From JALHST01 sp038316335 (GTDB lineage Bacteria > Bacteroidota > Bacteroidia > Flavobacteriales > Flavobacteriaceae), in contig JBBQAM010000017.1 of assembly GCA_038316335.1 (NCBI GenBank), positions 7,214-71,213 of the forward strand: a stretch of DNA of 64,000 bases, written 5' to 3'. The translations under genes and the position numbers were made by a program. Shown here one piece after another: positions 35,481 through 43,347 of the stretch (the stretch's first letter is position 1; each line of letters starts with the position of its first letter). The notes beneath the pieces were generated by a model that was given only the letters and a program-made list of their open reading frames with translations, did no database searches and was not told the DNA's origin.

Positions 35481-36203
35481 TTACTTTCTACGACGTTGTT
35501 TTCTTCCACCTTCCTGATTATCCCCTTTACCAGTAGTTTGTCCTTTGGTCATTCCGATCAATGGGGAAAGCTCACGTTTACCATAAACATCGCCTTTCAT
35601 GATCCAAACCTTGATCCCTAATTTTCCATAGGTGGTCTGTGCTTCTTGTAAGGCATAGTCAATATCGGCACGAAATGTGGACAATGGGATACGTCCTTCT
35701 TTATAGGATTCGGAACGTGCCATTTCAGCCCCGTTCAATCGGCCCGAAATCTGCACTTTAATACCTTCGGCATTCATTCGTATGGCGGCAGCTATGGCCA
35801 TTTTTATGGCGCGCCTGAAAGATATCCTACTCTCGATCTGACGGGCGATGCTCGCCGCGACCAGATTGGCATCCAATTCAGGTCGCTTTATTTCATAAAT
35901 ATTGATCTGAACTTCCTTCCCGGTAATCTTCTTAAGTTCTTCCTTGAGCTTATCGACCTCTTGGCCTCCCTTACCGATAATAATCCCCGGTCTTGCGGTT
36001 GTAACGGTAACCGTTACCAATTTCAGTGTACGCTCTATAATTACCCGTGACACACTGGCCTTTGCCAAACGTGCATGAATGTACTTGCGGATCTTATCGT
36101 CTTCTGCCAGTTTATCGCCGTAATCATTTCCCCCGTACCAGTTCGATTCCCATCCCCTGATAATCCCAAGACGATTCCCTATCGGATTTGTTTTTTGTCC
36201 CAT
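35481..36203 (-). CDS. rpsC: 30S ribosomal protein S3
   Basis: It has 240 residues. It begins MGQKTNPIGNRLGIIRGWES, has a KH domain with RPGIIIGKGGQEVDKL, and the C-terminal S3 domain with ISGRLNGAEMARSE and IKVWIMKGDVYGKR. The tail is basic (GGRKQRRRK). It forms part of the mRNA entry site. The start is 1 nt from the rplV stop. Confidence 0.99.
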   Translation of the reverse strand: MGQKTNPIGNRLGIIRGWESNWYGGNDYGDKLAEDDKIRKYIHARLAKASVSRVIIERTLKLVTVTVTTARPGIIIGKGGQEVDKLKEELKKITGKEVQINIYEIKRPELDANLVAASIARQIESRISFRRAIKMAIAAAIRMNAEGIKVQISGRLNGAEMARSESYKEGRIPLSTFRADIDYALQEAQTTYGKLGIKVWIMKGDVYGKRELSPLIGMTKGQTTGKGDNQEGGRKQRRRK

Positions 36204-36204
36204 T

Positions 36205-36612
36205 CTAGCTTTCTATAGTATTATTAGATCCCAAAACCAAGGTTACATGGTTTGAACGCTTTCGTATACGGTGTGCCCTACCTTGCGGAGCAGGTCGCAA
36301 TCTTTTTAGCATGCTGCCTCCATCTACACGGATTTCCTTGATAAAAAGATCGGCATCCTCAACACTTGCCTCTTCGTTTTTTGACTGCCAATTCGCCACG
36401 GCAGACAGCACCAGTTTTTCAAGTCTTCTTGAAGATTCCTTTGAATTAAACTTTAAAATAGCCAAGGCCCTTTCAACCTGTACTCCACGAATCAAATCGG
36501 CTACTAAGCGCATTTTCCTTGGTGATGTAGGACAATTGTTCAATTTAGCGAACGCTATTTCCTTTTTTTCAGCCTTTATTCTTTCGGCCATTTGTTTTTT
36601 TCGAACTCCCAT
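36205..36612 (-). CDS. rplV: 50S ribosomal protein L22
   Basis: It has 135 residues. The core (NNCPTSPRKMRLVADLIRG; RAHRIRKRSNHVTLVL) is preceded by about 20 extra basic residues relative to the 110-residue enterobacterial protein. The beta-hairpin lines the exit tunnel. It is 3 nt from rpsS. Confidence 0.98.
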   Translation of the reverse strand: MGVRKKQMAERIKAEKKEIAFAKLNNCPTSPRKMRLVADLIRGVQVERALAILKFNSKESSRRLEKLVLSAVANWQSKNEEASVEDADLFIKEIRVDGGSMLKRLRPAPQGRAHRIRKRSNHVTLVLGSNNTIES

Positions 36613-36615
36613 AGC

Positions 36616-36894
36616 TTACTTTTTACCTTTATTCTTAGCTCCAGCGTGCCCTCGAAAAGATCGGGTCGGAGAAAATTCGCCAAGTTTATGGCCTACCATA
36701 TTCTCTGTTACAAAAACGGGGACGAACTGTCTTCCATTATGTACCGCAATCGTCAGCCCCACAAAATCAGGCGTTATCATAGAGGCCCTTGACCATGTCT
36801 TGATGACGCTTTTCTTTCCGGAAGCTGAATTTTGTTGGATTTTCTTCTCCAGGCTATAGTGAACGTAAGGTCCTTTTTTTAGTGAACGTGCCAT
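36616..36894 (-). CDS. rpsS: 30S ribosomal protein S19
   Basis: It has 92 residues. It begins MARSLKKGPYVHYSLEKKIQ and contains TWSRASMITPDFVGLTIAVH and VGHKLGEFSPTRSFRGH. It pairs with S13 in the head. Confidence 0.99.
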   Translation of the reverse strand: MARSLKKGPYVHYSLEKKIQQNSASGKKSVIKTWSRASMITPDFVGLTIAVHNGRQFVPVFVTENMVGHKLGEFSPTRSFRGHAGAKNKGKK

Positions 36895-36907
36895 TTTTTT
36901 CTACTTT

Positions 36908-37732
36908 TTATTTCTTTCTACGTTCGATGATATATTTATTGGTGCTCTTGGTCTTCGACCGGGTTCGATATCCTTTGGCAGGAATACCGTTTCTCGATCT
37001 TGGATGTCCTCCGGAAGCCCTACCTTCACCACCACCCATTGGGTGATCTACAGGGTTCATCGCAACCGGTCTGGTTCTTGGTCTTCTTCCCAACCATCTA
37101 CTCCTACCTGCTTTCCCGGATACCAGTAATTGATGGTCCGAATTCGATACGGCACCAATGGTAGCCATCCCGGCAGAAAGAATAAGTCGTGTTTCCCCAG
37201 AGGGCATTTTTATCGTTACGAATTTGCCATCCTTTGCCATTAATTGGGCAAATGTACCGGCACTTCTCGCCATAACCGCTCCTTGACCGGGGCGTAGCTC
37301 GATACAGGAAATGATCGTCCCCAAAGGAATTTCACTCATAGGGAGCGCGTTCCCGATTTCGGGGGCCGCAGTCGTACCCGAAGAAACCTCTTGGCCTACT
37401 TGAAGACCATTTTGGGCGATGACATAGCGCTTTTCACCATCGGCATATACCAAAAGAGCTATAAAAGCGGTTCTATTGGGATCATACTGTATCGATTCAA
37501 CGGTGGCAACACTATCATGTTTGTCCCTCTTAAAATCAATAACGCGATATCTTCTTTTATGGCCTCCACCTTTTTGGCGAATGGTCATCTTTCCTTGACT
37601 GTTTCTACCTCCGGACTTTTTTAACGGAGCAAGCAAGCTTTTCTCCGGGGTATCAGTAGTAATCGCGTCAAATCCGTTTACTACTCTAAAACGCTGTCCA
37701 GGAGTGATTGGTTTTAATTTTCTAACTGACAT
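36908..37732 (-). CDS. rplB: 50S ribosomal protein L2
   Basis: It has 274 residues. The C-terminal signature GRRPRTRPVAMNPVDHPMGG contains the conserved His next to the peptidyl-transferase centre. The N-terminal part has GRNSQGKMTIRQKGGGHKRR. Needed for subunit association. Confidence 0.99.
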   Translation of the reverse strand: MSVRKLKPITPGQRFRVVNGFDAITTDTPEKSLLAPLKKSGGRNSQGKMTIRQKGGGHKRRYRVIDFKRDKHDSVATVESIQYDPNRTAFIALLVYADGEKRYVIAQNGLQVGQEVSSGTTAAPEIGNALPMSEIPLGTIISCIELRPGQGAVMARSAGTFAQLMAKDGKFVTIKMPSGETRLILSAGMATIGAVSNSDHQLLVSGKAGRSRWLGRRPRTRPVAMNPVDHPMGGGEGRASGGHPRSRNGIPAKGYRTRSKTKSTNKYIIERRKK

Positions 37733-37741
37733 TTCTTGTCT

Positions 37742-38032
37742 TTATAGATTACTGTAAAAATCAATGATATCTCCTTCCGCCACATCGACTATCGCCTTTT
37801 TGATGGCATTTGTCTTTCCGTGTTGAACGCCGGTCTTCGTAAATCGCGACTTTCTGCTCGGGCCATAATTCATGGTACGAACTTTTTTTACGGAAACACC
37901 GTACGTCGCCTCTACTGCCAACTTGATCTCAATCTTATTGGCCTTTGGATCAACCATAAAACCATACCGATTGTGCAACTCACTATCGGCGGTCATTTTT
38001 TCGGTTATAATCGGTTTTATCAACACACTCAT
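37742..38032 (-). CDS. rplW: 50S ribosomal protein L23
   Basis: It has 96 residues. It begins MSVLIKPIITEKMTADSELH and contains KANKIEIKLAVEATYGVSV followed by KVRTMNYGPS. L23 is the docking site for trigger factor and SRP at the tunnel exit. rplD ends 6 nt upstream. Confidence 0.98.
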   Translation of the reverse strand: MSVLIKPIITEKMTADSELHNRYGFMVDPKANKIEIKLAVEATYGVSVKKVRTMNYGPSRKSRFTKTGVQHGKTNAIKKAIVDVAEGDIIDFYSNL

Positions 38033-38038
38033 TATTTC

Positions 38039-38668
38039 CTATTTTATTAGATTCGTTTCCAAAGCTTCCAGAGCCCCTTCCAACAACACAATATTGTTTG
38101 CGTTTAATATTTTGTAAGTGCTTATTTCTGAGCTAGTTATGACTTCAGAACGCTCCAAATTACGCGAAGACAAATATACGCTATTATTTGAATCGCCCAA
38201 GACAAACAAAGATTTTTTGTTTTCAAGGCCCAATGACTTCAAAATACCCACAAAATCCTTGGTTTTCGGGGTCTCGAATTCGAAGTTCTCCAACACCATG
38301 ATCGCTTGCTCTTTTGACTTGATACTTAAAGCCGATTTACGTGCTAAACGCTTCACGTTTTTGTTCAATTTTTGGGTATAATCCTTGGGACGAGGTCCAA
38401 AGATTCGGCCACCTCCCCTAAAAACCGGGGATTTTATGCTACCTGCACGGGCGGTACCTGTACCTTTCTGTTTTTTGATTTTCCGTGTACTGCCCGAAAT
38501 CTCACCCCGTTCCTTCGCCTTGTGCGTGCCTTGGCGTTGATGCGCCAAATATTGCTTAACATCTAAATAGACCGCATGATTGTTAGGCTCTATTCCGAAA
38601 ACAGCATCTGAAAGGTCTACCTTTCTGCCTGTTTCTTTTCCTTTGATATCTAAAACTGCTACCTTCAT
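38039..38668 (-). CDS. rplD: 50S ribosomal protein L4
   Basis: It has 209 residues from the ATG at 38668, which overlaps the rplC stop by one base (TAATG); a GTG nine nt upstream inside rplC is less likely. Motifs: HQRQGTHKAKERGEISGS, KQKGTGTARAGSIKSPVFRG and GRIFGPRPKDY. L4 reaches the exit tunnel and in enterobacteria represses the S10 operon; the structured leader here lies before rplC. Confidence 0.98.
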   Translation of the reverse strand: MKVAVLDIKGKETGRKVDLSDAVFGIEPNNHAVYLDVKQYLAHQRQGTHKAKERGEISGSTRKIKKQKGTGTARAGSIKSPVFRGGGRIFGPRPKDYTQKLNKNVKRLARKSALSIKSKEQAIMVLENFEFETPKTKDFVGILKSLGLENKKSLFVLGDSNNSVYLSSRNLERSEVITSSEISTYKILNANNIVLLEGALEALETNLIK

Positions 38669-39291
38669 TATTGCCACCTTTGAATCGTTACATACGCATT
38701 TTTATGACCAGGAACACACCCTTTGACGACCAAAAGGTTTTTCTCTGGTACTACCTTCAAAACGCGAAGGTTTTGAACTGTCACACGATCACCGCCCATT
38801 CTACCGGCCATCCGCATCCCTTTAAAAACCCTAGAGGGATCAGATCCTGCGCCGATCGAACCTGGGGCCCGCAATCGGTTATGCTGACCATGTGTCGATT
38901 GACCTACCCCTGCAAAGCCATGTCGTTTGACTACGCCTTGAAAGCCTTTCCCTTTCGATGTGCCGATAACATCGACATATTCACCCTCAACAAAAACATC
39001 GACACCTATGGCATCTCCCAATTTGTAAGCTCCTTCAAATCCTTGGAACTCGACGACTTTCTTTTTGGGAGAAGAACCTGCTTTTTTAAAGTGGCCTGTT
39101 TCGGCCTTGTTTGCACGTTTTTCTGCCTTGTCATCGAAACCAAGTTGAAGGGCATTATAGCCGTCTACCTCTTCGGTTCTGACTTGGGTAACTACACATG
39201 GCCCAGCTTCTAGGACGGTGCAGGGAATATTTTTCCCATTCTCGTCAAAAATGCTGGTCATGCCTACTTTTTTTCCTATTAACCCAGACAT
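38668..39291 (-). CDS. rplC: 50S ribosomal protein L3
   Basis: It has 207 residues. It begins MSGLIGKKVGMTSIFDENGK and contains GKGFQGVVKRHGFAGVGQST plus the conserved RAPGSIGAGSDPSRVFKG. L3 starts large-subunit assembly and reaches the peptidyl-transferase centre. It is preceded by a 232-nt gap with several hairpins. Confidence 0.99.
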   Translation of the reverse strand: MSGLIGKKVGMTSIFDENGKNIPCTVLEAGPCVVTQVRTEEVDGYNALQLGFDDKAEKRANKAETGHFKKAGSSPKKKVVEFQGFEGAYKLGDAIGVDVFVEGEYVDVIGTSKGKGFQGVVKRHGFAGVGQSTHGQHNRLRAPGSIGAGSDPSRVFKGMRMAGRMGGDRVTVQNLRVLKVVPEKNLLVVKGCVPGHKNAYVTIQRWQ

Positions 39292-39339
39292 ATTTATTTA
39301 TATTTAGTATTTAAATTATTCTACTCTCATTTTTACAGC

Positions 39340-39371
39340 AAAAAAACAGGGTCAAAAACAATTCAACCCTG
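39340..39371 (-). promoter_or_regulatory. Attenuator-like hairpin with U tract in the rpsJ-rplC gap
   Basis: On the minus strand CAGGGT (39371-39366) pairs with ACCCTG (39352-39347) across a 13-nt loop and is followed directly by seven T residues (39346-39340), the form of an intrinsic terminator. A shorter alternative hairpin (ATTCA-GGGT-TGAAT) uses part of the same arm, so two mutually exclusive folds are possible. Upstream in the same gap are two more hairpins, at 39457-39472 (CCCGA/TCGGG) and near 39410-39433 (TCAGGA/TCCTGA). It probably modulates read-through from rpsJ into the rplC-rplQ part. Confidence 0.6.
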
Positions 39372-39523
39372 AATGTATTTTTGTAGCCGTTTTTCCTTTG
39401 CGCGCAGCTCAGGACATGTCTATCCTGAAACTGAGTCCAGGAAATTTTCACTAAACCCCGATTGCCGTCGGGAAAATCATCTTCACCTTTTGGCCAGCGA
39501 ATGCTTCCAAAAGTTTCTGACTA

Positions 39524-39829
39524 TCACACTTTTATCTCAACCTCGACACCGCTAGGAAGCTCTAGCTTCATAAGCGCATCTATGGTCTTTGATGAGGAAC
39601 TATAGATATCCAATAATCGTTTATACGAACTCAATTGAAATTGCTCCCTTGATTTTTTATTTACGTGCGGTGATCGCAATACGGTAAATATCTTTTTATG
39701 TGTTGGTAACGGAATCGGTCCTGTAACCACAGCCCCGGTAGTCTTTACCGTTTTTACGATTTTTTCGGCCGACTTGTCAACCAAATTATGATCGTACGAT
39801 TTTAACTTTATCCTGATTTTCTGGCTCAT
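39524..39829 (-). CDS. rpsJ: 30S ribosomal protein S10
   Basis: It has 101 residues. It begins MSQKIRIKLKSYDHNLVDKS and contains VVTGPIPLPTHKKIFTVLRS and PHVNKKSREQFQL. It joins the small-subunit head and also serves transcription antitermination with NusB. It lies 11 nt after fusA; tuf, which many bacteria keep between these two genes, is absent here. Confidence 0.99.
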   Translation of the reverse strand: MSQKIRIKLKSYDHNLVDKSAEKIVKTVKTTGAVVTGPIPLPTHKKIFTVLRSPHVNKKSREQFQLSSYKRLLDIYSSSSKTIDALMKLELPSGVEVEIKV

Positions 39830-39840
39830 CTTTCTAAAAT

Positions 39841-41967
39841 TTAAGCGGTTACGCCTTTGGCTGCTTTAATTACTTCTTCTGCTATACCCGATGGGGTCTC
39901 GGCATAATGCGAGAATTCCATAGTGGAGGTCGCCCTACCAGAAGATAAGGTTCGCAACGAGGTTACATACCCGAACATTTCTGAAAGCGGTACTTCCCCT
40001 TTTATAACCTTGGCCCCGGCGCGATCGCTCATATTGGTAATCGTGCCTCTTCTGCGGTTCAGGTCACCCACGATATCGCCCATATTTTCTTCAGGCGTGA
40101 GCACTTCTATTTTCATGATAGGCTCCATCAATACAGCACGTGCAGCTTTGGCTGCAGTTTTGTATCCGATTTTCGCGGCAAGTTCGAAAGACAAGGAATC
40201 GGAATCCACCGCGTGGAAAGACCCATCTTTCAAGGTAATCTTCATGCTGTCCATTTCAAAACCGGCCAATGGACCATTCTTCATGGCCTCCTTGAATCCT
40301 TTTTCGATTGATGGAATAAATTCCCTCGGGATGTTACCCCCTTTGATAACATTTAAAAATTCCAATCCGGTCTTACCTTCTTCGGCAGGTTCCATGGTAA
40401 ATACGATATCCGCGAATTTTCCACGGCCACCTGATTGTTTCTTGTAGACCTCCCTGTGGTTGGCAGCTTGGGTCAAAGCCTCTTTGTACTCGACCTGTGG
40501 CTGACCTTGGTTTACTTCGACCTTGAACTCACGTCGTAAGCGGTCAACGATAATATCTAAATGTAGCTCGCCCATTCCAGAGATAATGGTCTGTCCGGAA
40601 GCTTCATCGGTTTTTACTTGGAATGTTGGATCTTCTTCCGCCAATTTTGATAGCGCCATTCCCAATTTATCGACATCGGCCTTGGTCTTTGGTTCGACCG
40701 CAATACCGATAACTGGATCTGGGAAGTTCATACTCTCTAATACGATCGGATATTTTTCGGAGGTCAAAGTATCCCCCGTCTTGATATCCTTAAACCCTAC
40801 GGCAGCCCCAATGTCACCGGCTTCGATATAATCGATGGCGTTTTGCTTGTTGGCATGCATTTGATAGATCCTGGAAATACGTTCCTTATTGCCTGAACGG
40901 TTGTTCAATACATAGGATCCCGCATCCAACCTGCCTGAATAGGCCCTGAAGAAAGCCAGACGGCCCACAAAGGGATCCGTGGCGATTTTAAATGCCAAGG
41001 CGGCAAAAGGTTCCTTAACGTCAGGTTTTCTAATTTCCTCTTTTTCAGTATCTGGATTGATGCCTTTTATCCCTTCCTTGTCCATCGGAGAAGGCAAATA
41101 GCGGCAAACGGCATCCAATAGAAATTGCACCCCTTTATTTTTAAAGGAAGAACCACAGATCATGGGGATGATACTCATATCCATGACGGCAGCACGCAAA
41201 GCGGCATGTACTTCATCTTCGGTAATGGAATCTTCATCCTCGAAGAATTTCTCCATCAGGGATTCATCATATTCAGCAACCGCCTCTATCAAAGTGGCCC
41301 TATATTCCTTAACCTCGGCTTTCAGATCTTCAGGAATATCCACGACGTCGAACGTTGCGCCTAAATTATCCTCATGCCAAATAATGGCCCTATTCTTTAC
41401 CAAATCGACCACGCCTTTAAAATCGGCTTCATCGCCGATCGGCAAGACAATAGGTACCGCATTTGATTTCAACATATCCTTTACCTGCCTACACACCATC
41501 ATAAAATCGGCACCTTGTCGGTCCATCTTATTGACAAATGCAATACGCGGTACTTTGTAATTATCTGCAAGCCTCCAGTTGGTCTCAGACTGTGGTTCAA
41601 CCCCATCGACCGCACTAAATAAGAATACCAAACCATCAAGCACCCGCAAGGAACGGTTTACCTCTACGGTAAAATCAACGTGGCCCGGGGTATCGATTAT
41701 GTTAAAGTGGTACGGCTTGGTCTCGTCGGTGACCTGCCCATTTTTCATGGGGAAGTTCCAATTACAGGTCGTGGCCGCAGAGGTGATCGTAATGCCACGC
41801 TCCTGCTCCTGCTCCATCCAATCCATGGTCGCGGCCCCGTCATGTACCTCACCGATTTTGTGGCTTACCCCAGTATAATATAGGATACGCTCGGTTGTGG
41901 TGGTTTTTCCGGCATCAATATGTGCGGCAATACCAATATTTCTTGTATATTTTAAATCTCTTGCCAT
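39841..41967 (-). CDS. fusA: Elongation factor G
   Basis: The translocation GTPase, 708 residues. G motifs are AHIDAGKTTTTERILYYTG (about residues 15-33), the switch region QEQERGITITSAA, DTPGHVDFTVEV and NKMDRQGAD. Domains II-V follow, with SGMGELHLDIIVDRL and the C-terminal EVLTPEENMGDIVGDLNRRR. It lies between rpsG (5-nt gap) and rpsJ in the str cluster. Confidence 0.99.
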   Translation of the reverse strand: MARDLKYTRNIGIAAHIDAGKTTTTERILYYTGVSHKIGEVHDGAATMDWMEQEQERGITITSAATTCNWNFPMKNGQVTDETKPYHFNIIDTPGHVDFTVEVNRSLRVLDGLVFLFSAVDGVEPQSETNWRLADNYKVPRIAFVNKMDRQGADFMMVCRQVKDMLKSNAVPIVLPIGDEADFKGVVDLVKNRAIIWHEDNLGATFDVVDIPEDLKAEVKEYRATLIEAVAEYDESLMEKFFEDEDSITEDEVHAALRAAVMDMSIIPMICGSSFKNKGVQFLLDAVCRYLPSPMDKEGIKGINPDTEKEEIRKPDVKEPFAALAFKIATDPFVGRLAFFRAYSGRLDAGSYVLNNRSGNKERISRIYQMHANKQNAIDYIEAGDIGAAVGFKDIKTGDTLTSEKYPIVLESMNFPDPVIGIAVEPKTKADVDKLGMALSKLAEEDPTFQVKTDEASGQTIISGMGELHLDIIVDRLRREFKVEVNQGQPQVEYKEALTQAANHREVYKKQSGGRGKFADIVFTMEPAEEGKTGLEFLNVIKGGNIPREFIPSIEKGFKEAMKNGPLAGFEMDSMKITLKDGSFHAVDSDSLSFELAAKIGYKTAAKAARAVLMEPIMKIEVLTPEENMGDIVGDLNRRRGTITNMSDRAGAKVIKGEVPLSEMFGYVTSLRTLSSGRATSTMEFSHYAETPSGIAEEVIKAAKGVTA

Positions 41968-41972
41968 CCTTA

Positions 41973-42449
41973 TTAAAATCTAAAGTGGGAGAACGCCTTA
42001 TTGGCCTCTGCCATTTTATGGGTATCGGTCCTTTTCTTTACGGCAGCGCCTTCCTCTTTCGCAGCAGCCAAGATCTCGGCGGCCAATTTTTGCGACATGC
42101 CCTTTTCATTGCGCTTTCTAGAATAACTGATCAACCATTTCATGGCCGTAGAAATTTTACGGTCTGGTCGGATCTGCATCGGAATTTGAAAGGTTGCCCC
42201 TCCTACCCTTCTACTGCGCACCTCCACATGGGGCATCACATTCGACAGGGCGTCTTTCCATACTTCCAACGAACTCTTTTCTTGATCTGTTTTTTTGGCC
42301 TCTACGATATCCATGGCATCATAAAATACACTAAAGGCGATCGATTTCTTTCCATCCCACATCATCATGTTCACAAATCGTGTCACCAATTGGTCATTGA
42401 ACCGGGGATCTGGCAAAAGGGGTCTTTTTTTAGCCTGCTTTTTTCTCAT
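41973..42449 (-). CDS. rpsG: 30S ribosomal protein S7
   Basis: It has 158 residues. It begins MRKKQAKKRPLLPDPRFND and contains MMWDGKKSIAFSVFYDAMD, VEVRSRRVGGATFQIPMQI and FSHFRF at the end. It organises the 16S 3' domain and regulates the str operon in enterobacteria. Confidence 0.99.
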   Translation of the reverse strand: MRKKQAKKRPLLPDPRFNDQLVTRFVNMMMWDGKKSIAFSVFYDAMDIVEAKKTDQEKSSLEVWKDALSNVMPHVEVRSRRVGGATFQIPMQIRPDRKISTAMKWLISYSRKRNEKGMSQKLAAEILAAAKEEGAAVKKRTDTHKMAEANKAFSHFRF

Positions 42450-42559
42450 TTCTTACTAGTTTGTTGTCTGGGGTTTCGGGGACTCATTTCTAGATCCTAG
42501 CGTCTCTATTTTAAGTCTTTTACGTAGTACCCTTACCTTGCGACCTCTAAAGTTATTCC

Positions 42560-42934
42560 TTATTTCTTGGGGCGTTTTGCACCGTATTTAGATCGTCGTT
42601 GAGTTCGCCCCGCCACACCTGCGGTATCCAAGGCCCCTCGAACAATATGATATCTAACTCCTGGCAAATCTTTCACCCTTCCGCCTCTAACCAATACTAT
42701 CGAGTGCTCTTGAAGATTGTGTCCCTCTCCCGGAATGTAAGCGTTCACTTCCTTTCCGTTGGTCAACCGCACCCTGGCCACTTTACGCATGGCGGAGTTT
42801 GGTTTTTTAGGAGTCGTGGTATACACCCTGGTGCAAACCCCTCTCCTTTGAGGGCACGAATCCAAAGCAGCCGATTTACTCTTCTTGGTAATCGCGACCC
42901 TTCCTTTTCGTACTAACTGTGAAATTGTTGGCAT
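42560..42934 (-). CDS. rpsL: 30S ribosomal protein S12
   Basis: It has 124 residues. The decoding-centre loop TTTPKKPNSAMRK and the segment GGRVKDLPGVRYH are intact. Lys43 and Lys88, the positions changed in streptomycin-resistant mutants, are both wild type, and Asp89 next to Lys88 is present. It is the first gene of the minus-strand supercluster, with a strong promoter 50-80 nt upstream and a 110-nt gap before rpsG. Confidence 0.99.
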   Translation of the reverse strand: MPTISQLVRKGRVAITKKSKSAALDSCPQRRGVCTRVYTTTPKKPNSAMRKVARVRLTNGKEVNAYIPGEGHNLQEHSIVLVRGGRVKDLPGVRYHIVRGALDTAGVAGRTQRRSKYGAKRPKK

Positions 42935-42980
42935 ACTATAATATATATGTATAAAAAATGTACCCTTCTTTAAGGGCTGG

Positions 42981-43011
42981 CAAATGTAATACTATTTCAG
43001 AATAATTCAAA
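42981..43011 (-). promoter_or_regulatory. Strong housekeeping promoter of the rpsL (str) operon
   Basis: On the minus strand TTTG (43011-43008) is followed after exactly 19 nt by TACATTTG (42988-42981). Both boxes and the spacing match the Bacteroidota sigma-ABfr consensus. The start point should lie near 42975, giving a leader of about 40 nt with a small hairpin. Confidence 0.85.
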
Positions 43012-43288
43012 TCCTAATCAATTAATTTTATATGTTTTTTTATAAGAGGGCCCTGGGAGTAGATATTGGAGAAACTATCAGCAAAAAGTTTGGAAATGGC
43101 CAAACTGAAAGATTATCAAAAAAAATGTTTATTTCATCGAGATTTAGATTTTTTTTCGATAAAATATAGGGTTGACTAAACTATTCGCATGTTTTGTGCT
43201 AATTATTCATATTATTCATAACCTATCACAAAAAGGATTGAGAAAGTTGCATTAGTCTAACCCCTTCTTAAAGTTTTATTAAAATTAG

Positions 43289-43320
43289 TTTGGATTATTA
43301 ACGTATAATTGTGATTTTTG
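43289..43320 (+). promoter_or_regulatory. Candidate promoter of the SusC-SusD operon
   Basis: TTTG (43289-43292) and, after 20 nt, GATTTTTG (43313-43320), one mismatch from TAnnTTTG. The ATG of the SusC-like gene follows 27 nt later. Confidence 0.45.
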
Positions 43321-43347
43321 CCGTTAGCTAATTCAAATAATTAAAAA

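Larger units (their letters stand above)
42935..43347. other. Divergent promoter region between rpsL and the SusC-like gene
   Basis: The 413 nt contain no coding frame. On the minus side lie the str promoter (42981-43011) and a small leader hairpin (CCCTT/AAGGG, 42963-42976). On the plus side lies a candidate promoter at 43289-43320. The middle, about 43020-43260, is AT-rich with poly-A/T tracts and nothing else that I can name. Confidence 0.7.
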
